A DNA stretch of 64,000 nucleotides from Mumia sp. Pv4-285 (GTDB taxonomy: Bacteria > Actinomycetota > Actinomycetes > Propionibacteriales > Nocardioidaceae). A program made the position numbers and the translations under genes. Shown here one piece after another: positions 25,388 through 32,772 of this stretch; the first letter of the stretch is position 1; the number at the start of each line of letters is the position of its first letter. Where the stretch lies: positions 3,472,001 through 3,536,000 of the forward strand of contig NZ_CP162023.1 of the NCBI RefSeq assembly GCF_041320275.1, read 5' to 3'. The notes beneath the pieces are model-generated. The model was given only the letters and a program-made list of their open reading frames with translations, did not search any database and had not been told where the DNA came from.

Positions 25388-25424
25388 TTCAAACCTGTAG
25401 GATGCCTTTGTCCCGACGAACGAG

Positions 25425-26075
25425 GTGGATGTGACCAAGACCACGAGCCGCGACGCCCGCGCGGTCGCGACCCAGGAGACGATCCTCGCGACCGCCGAGC
25501 GGCTGTACGCCGAGCGCGGCATAGCTCACGTCTCGAACCGTCAGATCAGCGAGGCGGCCGGCCAGGGCAACAACGCGGCGGTCGGCTACCACTTCGGCAC
25601 GAAGACCGACCTGGTCCGCGCGATCGCGTTGCGGCACTCGGCCGCGATCTCGACGATCCGTGGCCGCATGCTCGCCGGGATGGACGACGACGCCGACCTG
25701 CGCGAGTGGGTCGCCTGCCTCGTCGAGCCGGTCGTCATCCACCTGGCCGAGCTCGGCGACACCACCTGGTACGCCCGGTTCACGGCGCAGCTCACGGCCG
25801 ACCCCACACTTCGCTCCCTCGTCGACCGTCAGACCAGCGAGGACGACAGCGTCCGCGTCGTGATGAGCGAGATCAAGCGTCGGCTCCCGGCGATGCCCTC
25901 CGACGTGTGGGAGTCGCGCACGATGATGCTGCGTCACCTCGTGACCCAGATGAACGCCGAGCACGAACGCGCCGCCGCGGACGGCTCCGCGCGGGCCATG
26001 GGTCGCCAGGCGTCCACCGACGCTCTGGTCGACGCCCTCACGGGGCTCCTCCAGGCGCCGGTCACCCCGCGCTGA
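25425..26075 (+). CDS. TetR-family transcriptional regulator of the MFS exporter
   Basis: The 216-residue protein has a TetR helix-turn-helix (QETILATAERLYAERGIAHVSNRQISEAAGQGNNAAVGYHFGTK) and an all-helical ligand domain. GTG 25425 and GTG 25431 are both possible starts. It most likely represses the divergent exporter through the 20-bp palindrome. Its stop TGA (26073-26075) lies within the left 14-bp repeat of the foreign island, so the island inserted directly behind this gene without damaging it. Confidence 0.9.
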   Translation: MDVTKTTSRDARAVATQETILATAERLYAERGIAHVSNRQISEAAGQGNNAAVGYHFGTKTDLVRAIALRHSAAISTIRGRMLAGMDDDADLREWVACLVEPVVIHLAELGDTTWYARFTAQLTADPTLRSLVDRQTSEDDSVRVVMSEIKRRLPAMPSDVWESRTMMLRHLVTQMNAEHERAAADGSARAMGRQASTDALVDALTGLLQAPVTPR

Positions 26076-26083
26076 GCGTCACG
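26070..26083. repeat. Left 14-bp direct repeat of the island
   Basis: CGCTGAGCGTCACG occurs here and at 30069-30082. It carries TGA (stop of the TetR gene) and TCA, the reverse complement of the stop of the gene on the far side. The bases on either side of the two copies differ, so the match is exactly 14 bp. Confidence 0.8.
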
Positions 26084-26101
26084 GAGGCCGGGGAGATGTA
26101 G

Positions 26102-27427
26102 CTATCCCTCGCGCCAATCCCCTATCGCGCGAATAATGTCGTCGGCATACATACGACACAACGCGCGATCTTCGCGGGTCACCGTTTCAAAACGATTATG
26201 TGCCATCGGCGTTCGGTACCGCGCCATGCCTTCAAACCGCTCGCGCCAATACTGCTTGTCACCTCGCGAAAAGACCTCGCAAAACCGCGACCAATTGACA
26301 CTGATGATGTTCCACAGGTCACCCGGATAAGTATACGCTAGCCAGCTCGCACCACGCCCGAGACGACGAATGTCGTCGTCCCGCATAGCAACTGAGCGGT
26401 CGTACACCGCGCATATCGCGCGCTGTTGGGAGCGCTCCGCCCAGCCCTCACCGTCATGCTCTACTTGAATCTGCTCGATCAGCCCACGGAGTTGAACTTC
26501 CGCACGGCCAAGGATCCCCCACGGATTGAGATCCCACGTCCGACGTCTCAAAAGGTCGACGAAAACCGCGCAATCGGAATAGGAAACTCCAATGGACAAG
26601 CCGTCTACCCGTAGAACTCCGAGTTCGTCCAACTGACCGCGTTCCCGAATCCAGTCATCAACCACCGGCCCTATAACCAACTGCGCAGCCGCGTCCACAA
26701 GCCGAAGCGCGTCTAGATAATCGACCAACCTATCCATCGCGAGTATCTTCTGTGAAACACCGTCAGGATTCCCGACACAATCAGGACGAACGCTCAGCCA
26801 GTATCGAACCAAAGCGGGGTGACCATTCGACCAGTTCAGACAATGAAGGCATTCCTCTTCCGATAAGGCCGCAGCCAAGGGAAACGAACTCCGAATATCG
26901 TCGGCGGACACAGGCCTCATATACTCCTGGTAGCAAAGAGTCGCAAGAGTAGAAATTCCTCGTACAATCTCCTCAACTGACTCGAGCGAGCGTCGCGAGA
27001 CAAACAACCCGACGCAGGTCGTGGCGCTAGGGCGGTGGACGAGCTCGCGTGAAAGTCGAAGAAAATCAACAGAATCAGCGTAACGCACCACCGCATCAAA
27101 CTCATCCATCACGATGATCGTAGGTCTGCCCGCAGCTACCAGTGCCTCGCGCAGTCGCCGCCACGCACCGAACACAGATACACCATCTTCGTCCTCGGAC
27201 GGGCGTTCTCCCTCTGAGGTTGCGAGTAGCTCGTTGAAGACTTCTGCGCCGGAATGCGAAATACTGAGATCTACCCTCAGAATCTGAACTTCCGACTCAC
27301 GCAACGAATCGACGACAGAATCCGCGAGCCACGTCTTACCCGTGCCCGGAGCCCCGTGAATCGCGACGTTTGATCGCCCGCCGAGCAGTCCAGCGACCCT
27401 AGCTACCTGGTCCGTCCGTGTACTCAA
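26102..27427 (-). CDS. AAA ATPase with C-terminal Swt1-like HEPN domain (candidate effector)
   Basis: The 441-residue protein has an N-terminal AAA/STAND-type NTPase: Walker A GAPGTGKT (25-32) and Walker B IIVMDEFD (104-111), then a sensor-like GLFVSRRS. A middle region follows (about 170-300, winged-helix-like). The C-terminal 130 residues (about 310-440) look like a Swt1-type HEPN domain: LAYTYPGDLWNIISVNWSRF, then ARYRTPMAHNR with the RxxxxH motif as R405 and H410. HEPN domains with this motif are metal-independent RNases. The start is TTG 27427, overlapping the upstream stop in TTGA (4 bp), which shows translational coupling. The role as an ATP-controlled RNase in defence is an inference. 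Confidence 0.75.
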   Translation of the reverse strand: MSTRTDQVARVAGLLGGRSNVAIHGAPGTGKTWLADSVVDSLRESEVQILRVDLSISHSGAEVFNELLATSEGERPSEDEDGVSVFGAWRRLREALVAAGRPTIIVMDEFDAVVRYADSVDFLRLSRELVHRPSATTCVGLFVSRRSLESVEEIVRGISTLATLCYQEYMRPVSADDIRSSFPLAAALSEEECLHCLNWSNGHPALVRYWLSVRPDCVGNPDGVSQKILAMDRLVDYLDALRLVDAAAQLVIGPVVDDWIRERGQLDELGVLRVDGLSIGVSYSDCAVFVDLLRRRTWDLNPWGILGRAEVQLRGLIEQIQVEHDGEGWAERSQQRAICAVYDRSVAMRDDDIRRLGRGASWLAYTYPGDLWNIISVNWSRFCEVFSRGDKQYWRERFEGMARYRTPMAHNRFETVTREDRALCRMYADDIIRAIGDWREG

Positions 27428-29580
27428 CGTGCCCGCCTTCGCAGATACTCAGCAAACAGGACGATGCGAATGTGCACCCGCCCATTTCGCTCGGTGATGA
27501 CCTGTCGCAATAGGAGATCCTCATAGACCTTGAGTTCGAACACGCTCATGTCCAGCCGATCTCGGTCGACTGGAGCATTCTGCGCGCCAGCGTCAGCGGC
27601 AATCTTTGTCAATATTCGTGACGCCGTTTCGGCGAGACTTTGTGGAGTTGGGTCTTCTTCCAAAGTTCCGCCGTGCAGGAGCATGCCGGTGTTGTCTGCA
27701 GTCAAAAGGCAGTCAAACCTATACATCCCGATCTCACGTCGGCCTGCCAGTAATGACTCGACCGCCTCTTCAACATCGTGCTGCGCGATCGATGGGTTTT
27801 TCCGCTCGTTTGCAATGGTGACAACGCGATCACAAAGTATCTGCGTAAAGAACGGGTGGCCGTCTGTGTATGCGGGAATGCTGTGAAGGGCGTACCCGAC
27901 GAACCGAGAACTTCCATCAATGCGAAGAATTGGGCGGTCCGCCAACGTCTCAGTCTCGGAGGTAGTCAGATACTCGAGTCGCTCAAGCTGCATTACGCTA
28001 AATTCATTGGGGAAGGCGTCGATGAAGTACGGCATTGAGTCCTGGCCGACAACAAGAGCCGAGAATAGTCTGGCCTCTATCAGGCTTTTCCATTGACGCA
28101 TGAAGTCGCGAAGTTGATCATGCTCGGATGGCGATACGTGACTCCTTCGGAGGATCTCAAACAAGTACGTGAACTCATCGACCACGATCACCAATCTCGG
28201 CTCCGCCTCGCCGTCAGCTCGGAGCAGGGCACGGGTCGCAACGATCGCCTTCCGGAAACTGTTCAGCGGTTCCCGAGCGACAGCGGCGCTATCCGGCCAT
28301 CGCGTGAGGAGCCTTGCGAAGACGGACTCACTGAGGAGCCCGCCGACCTGGGAGCGCAACTGATCAAGCACCTCGGTGAAAAAGCTGGCGGTAATGCTGG
28401 ATCGATCGACGACCCCCATGGAAACAGACGCGACGAGTATCCCCTCGTCCGCTAAGCGCAAACGAACCTGCTCCACAACGCTGGACTTGCCGGTTCTCTT
28501 CTGCCCATACAGACCGAAACACCGCCCTGGCTTTACTGACAGGAGGTGAGTTACGATGTCGGTAATTAGCTGTTCTCGCCCGAAGAACATTCCGGGCTCG
28601 TCCACCGGAATCCCCGAGGCATATTGCCGGAACGGGTTACCGATTGGCTCAAAAGGCTCAGCTCGGCGCAATCTTACAGTCAGACGCTGGCGTCCGGACT
28701 CTCTAACCTCCGCCCCGGTACCCGCAAATGTCAACTTTACTTCGATTCGAATGTCATCCCTTGCACCTTGCCTCCTCCTGTCTTTCATTCGAACGTATAC
28801 TGTCCTCGTTCCCCCGGGCTCGATCAGTTCGATGACGGGCGTATGGCCGACCAGCTCTAAGCCGCGATGCTGCTCGATTACGACGGAAACATCCCGCGCC
28901 GGCATATACGCATTGTCCAGTGCGATACGGATCGGAAGTTCAAACTCTCCACCCGACGGAACAGTTATTCCGAGCGTGCCATCTGTCAGGATGTGCGGCC
29001 GGGCTTCAAAGCGACTCGTGTATCGCCCCCACTCCAAGGCCTCCTCTTGACGGAGCCGTGTAAGTGCCTTTTCGAGGCGGCGGCTACGCGGATTCGCCGC
29101 CCTCTTAATAGCATGCAGTTCTGCGAGGAAGGCGAATCTATATTCCTCCGCCTCACGATACGATTCAGCATTCAGACGCTTCATGGCCGTTCGGAGAACA
29201 ATGATCGTGCGGTCAAGGATGTCGCATTCGCTGTCCTGCTCGAACTTCGGTTGATACTCCAACAGAGCGGCGAGTTGGCTTTCTATTGCCTCGCTGAAGC
29301 TGTGTTCAGCGGTGAATCGCAGGGTGCGGTCGATGCAAGCGGGAACGGGCCTCTCCGGCGCGGTAGGTCCCGGACGATTATCGAGGCCGCTGTTCACGTT
29401 CGTCCAGTTCTCGATGGCGTCCAGCGGTAGTCGGAGTGTGCGCTCGTCCGTCAGACGGACGTCGATATGGCTACCATGGACGCCGATGACCGCAGCCTCG
29501 ACGTCGTACGATCCTCGCTGCCCTCGCAGTCGGAAGCGTAGTTGGTCGCCAAGGCGAATTGGCACCCCGTTCGATGACAA
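27424..29580 (-). CDS. Large multidomain AAA/STAND-like ATPase (candidate sensor)
   Basis: The 718-residue protein has several parts. Residues 1-60 form a small beta-rich, SH3-barrel-like domain (RLGDQLRFRLRGQRGSYDVEAAVIG). A helical region spans 85-190. A beta-sandwich resembling CARDB/Ig folds spans 200-305. An ATPase domain follows after NPFRQYASGIPVDEPGMFFGRE, with Walker A GQKRTGKS (359-366) and Walker B LVIVVDEF (463-470). The end (about 600-718) looks like winged helices. TTG 29580 is the start, supported by GGAGG seven bases upstream. It is the first gene of the island operon. I recognise domains but no named system; a sensing or remodelling role is inferred. Confidence 0.72.
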   Translation of the reverse strand: MSSNGVPIRLGDQLRFRLRGQRGSYDVEAAVIGVHGSHIDVRLTDERTLRLPLDAIENWTNVNSGLDNRPGPTAPERPVPACIDRTLRFTAEHSFSEAIESQLAALLEYQPKFEQDSECDILDRTIIVLRTAMKRLNAESYREAEEYRFAFLAELHAIKRAANPRSRRLEKALTRLRQEEALEWGRYTSRFEARPHILTDGTLGITVPSGGEFELPIRIALDNAYMPARDVSVVIEQHRGLELVGHTPVIELIEPGGTRTVYVRMKDRRRQGARDDIRIEVKLTFAGTGAEVRESGRQRLTVRLRRAEPFEPIGNPFRQYASGIPVDEPGMFFGREQLITDIVTHLLSVKPGRCFGLYGQKRTGKSSVVEQVRLRLADEGILVASVSMGVVDRSSITASFFTEVLDQLRSQVGGLLSESVFARLLTRWPDSAAVAREPLNSFRKAIVATRALLRADGEAEPRLVIVVDEFTYLFEILRRSHVSPSEHDQLRDFMRQWKSLIEARLFSALVVGQDSMPYFIDAFPNEFSVMQLERLEYLTTSETETLADRPILRIDGSSRFVGYALHSIPAYTDGHPFFTQILCDRVVTIANERKNPSIAQHDVEEAVESLLAGRREIGMYRFDCLLTADNTGMLLHGGTLEEDPTPQSLAETASRILTKIAADAGAQNAPVDRDRLDMSVFELKVYEDLLLRQVITERNGRVHIRIVLFAEYLRRRAR

Positions 29581-29739
29581 GTCTCGGCCTCCGATTTCCA
29601 GCTTCGGTGACCACGATAGTCGCGCCGTATGTCCAGGCGTGGAGTTTCTCCCAGTTTCGTCGTATGGGCTGCGACAGCCCCCCGACTTATCCGTCGCGGT
29701 GAGTCGCTAGCGGGTCAGTCGGCCGTTGACCAAACCCAC

Positions 29740-29901
29740 GCACGCCAGCTGGCAGGCGCACGACTCCGTCGCGGAGGCCGACGGAGCTCGGATAGCGCGA
29801 CTGTCAGGGGCGTGCTTCGGAATGCGGGCGTTGATTGCTACGTCTCGCCGGTGGCCTCGATTTCTGAGTTTCTCGAGGCGCTTGATCGATGGCCGCGATA
29901 G
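29740..29901 (+). pseudogene. Possible gene remnant (C-terminal fragment)
   Basis: The last 30 codons of a frame ending with TAG at 29899-29901 read like real protein: VRGVLRNAGVDCYVSP, then VASISEFLEALDRWPR. Codon use is mixed like the rest of the island. The upstream part is Arg-rich and not protein-like, and no start with a ribosome binding site is seen. It may be the tail of a gene lost on insertion or decay. I do not recognise the family. Confidence 0.25.
29764..29786. other. Hairpin in the island non-coding stretch
   Basis: CTCCGTCG (29764-29771) pairs perfectly with CGACGGAG (29779-29786) across a 7-base loop. No T-run follows. It could be part of an RNA or a protein site. Confidence 0.35.
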
Positions 29902-29910
29902 GACTGAGCC

Positions 29911-29934
29911 GGTCTGGGTGTTGGCACCCAGACC
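29911..29934. other. Perfect 10-bp hairpin near the right end of the island
   Basis: GGTCTGGGTG and CACCCAGACC form a perfect stem around TTGG; one more C-G pair extends it to 11 bp. It has no T-run on either side. It lies about 145 bases behind the stop of the L-2-hydroxyglutarate oxidase gene, so it could stop transcription from there, or belong to a small RNA of the island. Confidence 0.45.
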
Positions 29935-30068
29935 GCAGGATGCCCTTCGCGTCGACTCGGATGCCACCTCCGCCCGTACCCGCGGAGACGGCAGGGGAAT
30001 GCGTGAGGCTTCGACCGGTGGAGCCCGGGGCCATCTGCGCGGGAACCCCACTGGACATACGTAAGGGC

Positions 30069-30082
30069 CGCTGAGCGTCACG
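30069..30082. repeat. Right 14-bp direct repeat of the island
   Basis: Second copy of CGCTGAGCGTCACG. Its TCA (30078-30080) is the stop of the minus-strand L-2-hydroxyglutarate oxidase gene, and its TGA copy is no longer used. Removing one repeat and the insert restores two convergent genes with stops three bases apart. Confidence 0.8.
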
Positions 30083-31295
30083 CCGTGAGGTGCATCCGCT
30101 CGACGACGTGCTCGGCGATCGCGAGGCTCGACGTGGCGGCCGGGGACGGGGCGTTGCGGATCGCGGTCACGCCGTCGCGCTGCTCGACGACGAAGTCCTC
30201 GACCAGGGACCCGTCCCGCGCGACCGCCTGCGCGCGCAGCCCGATGCCGTGGCGGGTCACGTCCGAGGCGCCGATCGCCGGGACGTACCGCTGAGCCGCC
30301 CCCATGTACGCGCGCTTCGAGAGGACTCCCCCGAGCTCGGAGATCCCCGTACGCCAGTGGTCGCCGGCGAAGCGCCAGAAGCCCGGCCAGCCCAGCGTGT
30401 CGACGAGGTCGCGCGGTGACAGCGACGCTCGCCCGTACCGCTGGCGGCTGAACGCGAGGAACGCGTTGGGGCCGACCTCGAGCCCGCCGGTGACACGGCG
30501 CGTGAAGTGCACGCCGAGGAACGGGTAGCGCGGGTCGGGCACGGGATAGATCATGCCGCGTACGAGGTCCTGCTTCTGCGGGGCGACCGCCATGTACTCC
30601 CCACGGAACGGGACGACGCGCGGCGCCGGGTCACCTCCCGCGAGCTCGGCGACGCGGTCGCTCTGGAGCCCGGCGCACACGACGAGCCTGTCGACGCGAA
30701 AGGCCCGCGACCCCGAGGTCGCGACCACGCCGCCACCTCGTCGTTCGATGGCGGTGACAGGCGTGGAGAGGTGGATCGCGCCTCCCGCCGTGACGATGTC
30801 GTCGCCGAGCGCCCGAGCGACCGCGACGTAGTCCGTGATGGCGGTCGCGGGCGAGTGCAGCGCCACGAGGCCGACCGCGTGCGGCTCGATGTCGCTGATG
30901 CCGCGGCTGTCGACCCGGACGAGTCCGGGCACACCGTTCTCCCGCGCCGTCCTCTCGAGCGCGTCGAACCGCCCCTTCTCGGCGGGGTCGACCGCGACGA
31001 CGAGTTTGCCGCACTCGTCGTACGGGATGGCACGGTCCACGCAGAGCTCCTTGAGGAGCTCCCTCCCACGGGTGCACAGCTGCGCCTTGAGGCTTCCCGG
31101 CCGGTAGTAGATGCCGGCGTGGACCACACCGGAGTTGTGACCGGTCTGGTGAGCAGCGAGACTGCTCTCCTTCTCGAGCACCACCACGCGTGTGCCGGGG
31201 TGCCGCACCGCGATCTCACGTCCGATCGCGAGGCCGACGATGCCACCGCCGACGATGCCGACGGTCCGGTCACGGGCAGGGCTCGGGATCGTCAT
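30078..31295 (-). CDS. lhgO: L-2-hydroxyglutarate oxidase
   Basis: The 405-residue flavoprotein of the DAO family has VGIVGGGIVGLAIGREIAVRHPG (FAD binding), EKESSLAAHQTGHNSGVVHAGIYYRPGSLKAQLC (the LhgO signature), VVPFRGEYM, and PFLGVHFTRRVTGGLEVGPNA. It oxidises L-2-hydroxyglutarate to 2-oxoglutarate, a metabolite-repair step, passing electrons to the membrane or O2. ATG 31295 is used. It is divergent from the maleate-isomerase-like gene. Its stop codon lies within the right island repeat, so the protein is intact despite the insertion. Confidence 0.92.
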   Translation of the reverse strand: MTIPSPARDRTVGIVGGGIVGLAIGREIAVRHPGTRVVVLEKESSLAAHQTGHNSGVVHAGIYYRPGSLKAQLCTRGRELLKELCVDRAIPYDECGKLVVAVDPAEKGRFDALERTARENGVPGLVRVDSRGISDIEPHAVGLVALHSPATAITDYVAVARALGDDIVTAGGAIHLSTPVTAIERRGGGVVATSGSRAFRVDRLVVCAGLQSDRVAELAGGDPAPRVVPFRGEYMAVAPQKQDLVRGMIYPVPDPRYPFLGVHFTRRVTGGLEVGPNAFLAFSRQRYGRASLSPRDLVDTLGWPGFWRFAGDHWRTGISELGGVLSKRAYMGAAQRYVPAIGASDVTRHGIGLRAQAVARDGSLVEDFVVEQRDGVTAIRNAPSPAATSSLAIAEHVVERMHLTA

Positions 31296-31343
31296 GAGAC
31301 GAATCTAGGTCGTCCGGACGCGCTCGCTGTAGTCTCGGTCGCC

Positions 31344-32087
31344 GTGACGAATGTCGTCGGGCCGCGGGCCCTCTTCGGAGTGGTCGTCCCCTCCACCAAC
31401 ACGGTCGTCGAGCACGACTACTGGCGCGCCGGCGTCGACGGAGTGGCGTTCCGTGCCGGCTCGATGCACATCGCTGACCCGTCGATGAACGGCGACGCAG
31501 GGTTCGAGGCGCTGCTGGTGCAGATCCGCGCGTCGATCGACACCGCGGTGCGCGACGCCCTGACGGCCGAGCCCGACCGGCTCGTGATGGGCATGTCGGC
31601 CGAGACGTTCTGGGGCGGGGTCGAGGGCAACGCGGCGTTCGAGCGACGGCTGCGGGACGCGACCGGGCTGCCGGTGACCACGGGTGCGAGTGCGTGCCGT
31701 GCCGCGCTCGAGACGCTGGGGGTGCGCCGGATCGCGGTCTTCTCGCCGTACCAGCCCGTCGCCGACGTCGAGGTCGGCCGGTTCTTCACCGAGGCCGGGT
31801 TCGACGTCGCCGCCATCACAGGTCTGCGCTGCGCGACCGCGACCGACATCGCCCGCGTCGAGGACGCACGGTTGCGCGAGGTCGTCGGCGAGCTGGACGG
31901 ACCTGGGGTGGACGCGATCGTCCAGGTCGGGACCAACCTCTCGTTCGTCGGCCTCTCCGAGGTGCTGGAGGTGGAGCTCGGCAAGCCCGTGGTCGCGATC
32001 AACGCGGCCACGCTGTGGCACGCGTTGCGCGAGCACGGCATCACCGACCGTGTCGAGGGCTCGGGCTCCCTGCTGCGCGAGCACTGA
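31344..32087 (+). CDS. Maleate cis-trans isomerase/arylmalonate decarboxylase-like protein with altered catalytic positions
   Basis: The 247-residue protein has the Asp/Glu-racemase-type two-domain fold of maleate isomerases: VVVPSTNTVVEHDYW at the start, RLVMGMSAETFWGG, IAVFSPYQPVADVEVGRFFTEAGFDV, and GKPVVAINAATLWHALREHGI. Family enzymes use two cysteines, one after the third strand and one in the second domain. Here those places appear to be Ser85 and the GTN at 196-198, so isomerase activity is doubtful. It may be a decarboxylase, a lyase or an EutA-type protein. GTG 31344 fits the family start. Confidence 0.68.
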   Translation: MTNVVGPRALFGVVVPSTNTVVEHDYWRAGVDGVAFRAGSMHIADPSMNGDAGFEALLVQIRASIDTAVRDALTAEPDRLVMGMSAETFWGGVEGNAAFERRLRDATGLPVTTGASACRAALETLGVRRIAVFSPYQPVADVEVGRFFTEAGFDVAAITGLRCATATDIARVEDARLREVVGELDGPGVDAIVQVGTNLSFVGLSEVLEVELGKPVVAINAATLWHALREHGITDRVEGSGSLLREH

Positions 32088-32132
32088 GCGGCGCCTTCGG
32101 CGGTCGCTCGGGCCACGCGGTAGAACGGCACG

Positions 32133-32708
32133 GTGGACGCCGAACGCTCAGGACCCCCGCCGCGCCCGACACCGGCGGAGGTCGCGGCGGCCCAGGGCCG
32201 TACGATCCCGGACTGGGTACGACCCGGTCTGCGGGTCCTGTTCTGCGGGCTCAATCCCGGCCTCTACTCGGGAGCGACCGGCCTCCACTTCGCTCGGCCG
32301 GGCAACCGCTTCTGGCCCGCGCTGCACCTGTCGGGCTTCACCGACCGCCTCCTCGCGCCGTGGGAGCGCGACGTCCTGCTCGACCTGGGGCTCGGCATCA
32401 CCAACCTCGTCGAGCGCGCGACGGCGCAGGCGTCCGCGCTGACCCGTGACGAGCTGGCGGCGGGCGGGCAGGCGCTCGAGCAGCTCGCCGTCCGTACGCA
32501 GCCCGCCTGGGTCGCGGTGCTCGGCATCACCGGCTACCGGGCCGCGTTCGGCGAGCCTCGGGCGAGGATCGGCCCGCAGCAGCGCCTCATCGGCGCGGCG
32601 CGCACCTGGGTCCTCCCGAACCCGAGCGGGCTCAACGCCCACTTCACGCTGCCTCGGCTCGCCGAGGAGTTCGCCCGGCTGCGCGGCGAGGCCGACCCGG
32701 CTCGGTGA
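32133..32708 (+). CDS. mug: G/U mismatch-specific DNA glycosylase
   Basis: The 191-residue protein has the Mug/TDG motifs: VLFCGLNPGLYSG near residue 40 (motif 1, G-x-N-P-G) with HFARPGNRFWPALH, and VLPNPSGLNAHF near residue 165 (motif 2). The family removes uracil, thymine or ethenocytosine opposite guanine and starts base-excision repair. It lacks the long tails of eukaryotic TDG. GTG 32133 is the start. It follows the maleate-isomerase-like gene on the same strand by 45 bases, without an obvious functional link. Confidence 0.92.
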   Translation: MDAERSGPPPRPTPAEVAAAQGRTIPDWVRPGLRVLFCGLNPGLYSGATGLHFARPGNRFWPALHLSGFTDRLLAPWERDVLLDLGLGITNLVERATAQASALTRDELAAGGQALEQLAVRTQPAWVAVLGITGYRAAFGEPRARIGPQQRLIGAARTWVLPNPSGLNAHFTLPRLAEEFARLRGEADPAR

Positions 32709-32772
32709 CAGCGTCGGCCAGCGGGACGGACGCCAGTTTGCGTGGCGAGGGTTCTGGGTATCGCATGGAGGT

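Larger units (their letters stand above)
26084..30068. mobile_element. Foreign 4-kb genomic island carrying a two-ATPase/HEPN gene pair
   Basis: Base composition drops sharply: the 60-base stretches at 26701 and 27961 are each 50% G+C, while 30121-30180 just outside is 80%. Codon use changes too, with ATA, AAA and TTT being common. The segment is bounded by the 14-bp direct repeats and lies precisely between two convergent chromosomal genes. It carries two overlapping ATPase genes and about 490 bp without a clear gene. No integrase, transposase, terminal inverted repeat or tRNA target is visible, so the mechanism of entry is unknown. Confidence 0.8.
29581..30068. other. Island stretch of about 490 bp without a convincing gene
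   Basis: This lies between the start of the ATPase operon and the right repeat. Base composition is intermediate (58% G+C in 29821-29880). It must hold the promoter of the operon, but no clear -35/-10 pair stands out on the minus strand. It contains two strong hairpins (29764-29786 and 29911-29934) and a short frame ending at 29901. A small RNA or a decayed gene is possible; nothing is certain. Confidence 0.5.

Noticed and set aside
29911-29934. Rho-independent terminator
   Set aside because: The stem is perfect but no T-run follows on either strand, and it lies 145 bases from the nearest stop codon. It was kept as an unassigned hairpin.
26084-30068. Classical IS element or transposon
   Set aside because: No transposase frame and no terminal inverted repeats at the two ends were found. 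A 14-bp duplication is also long for most IS elements.
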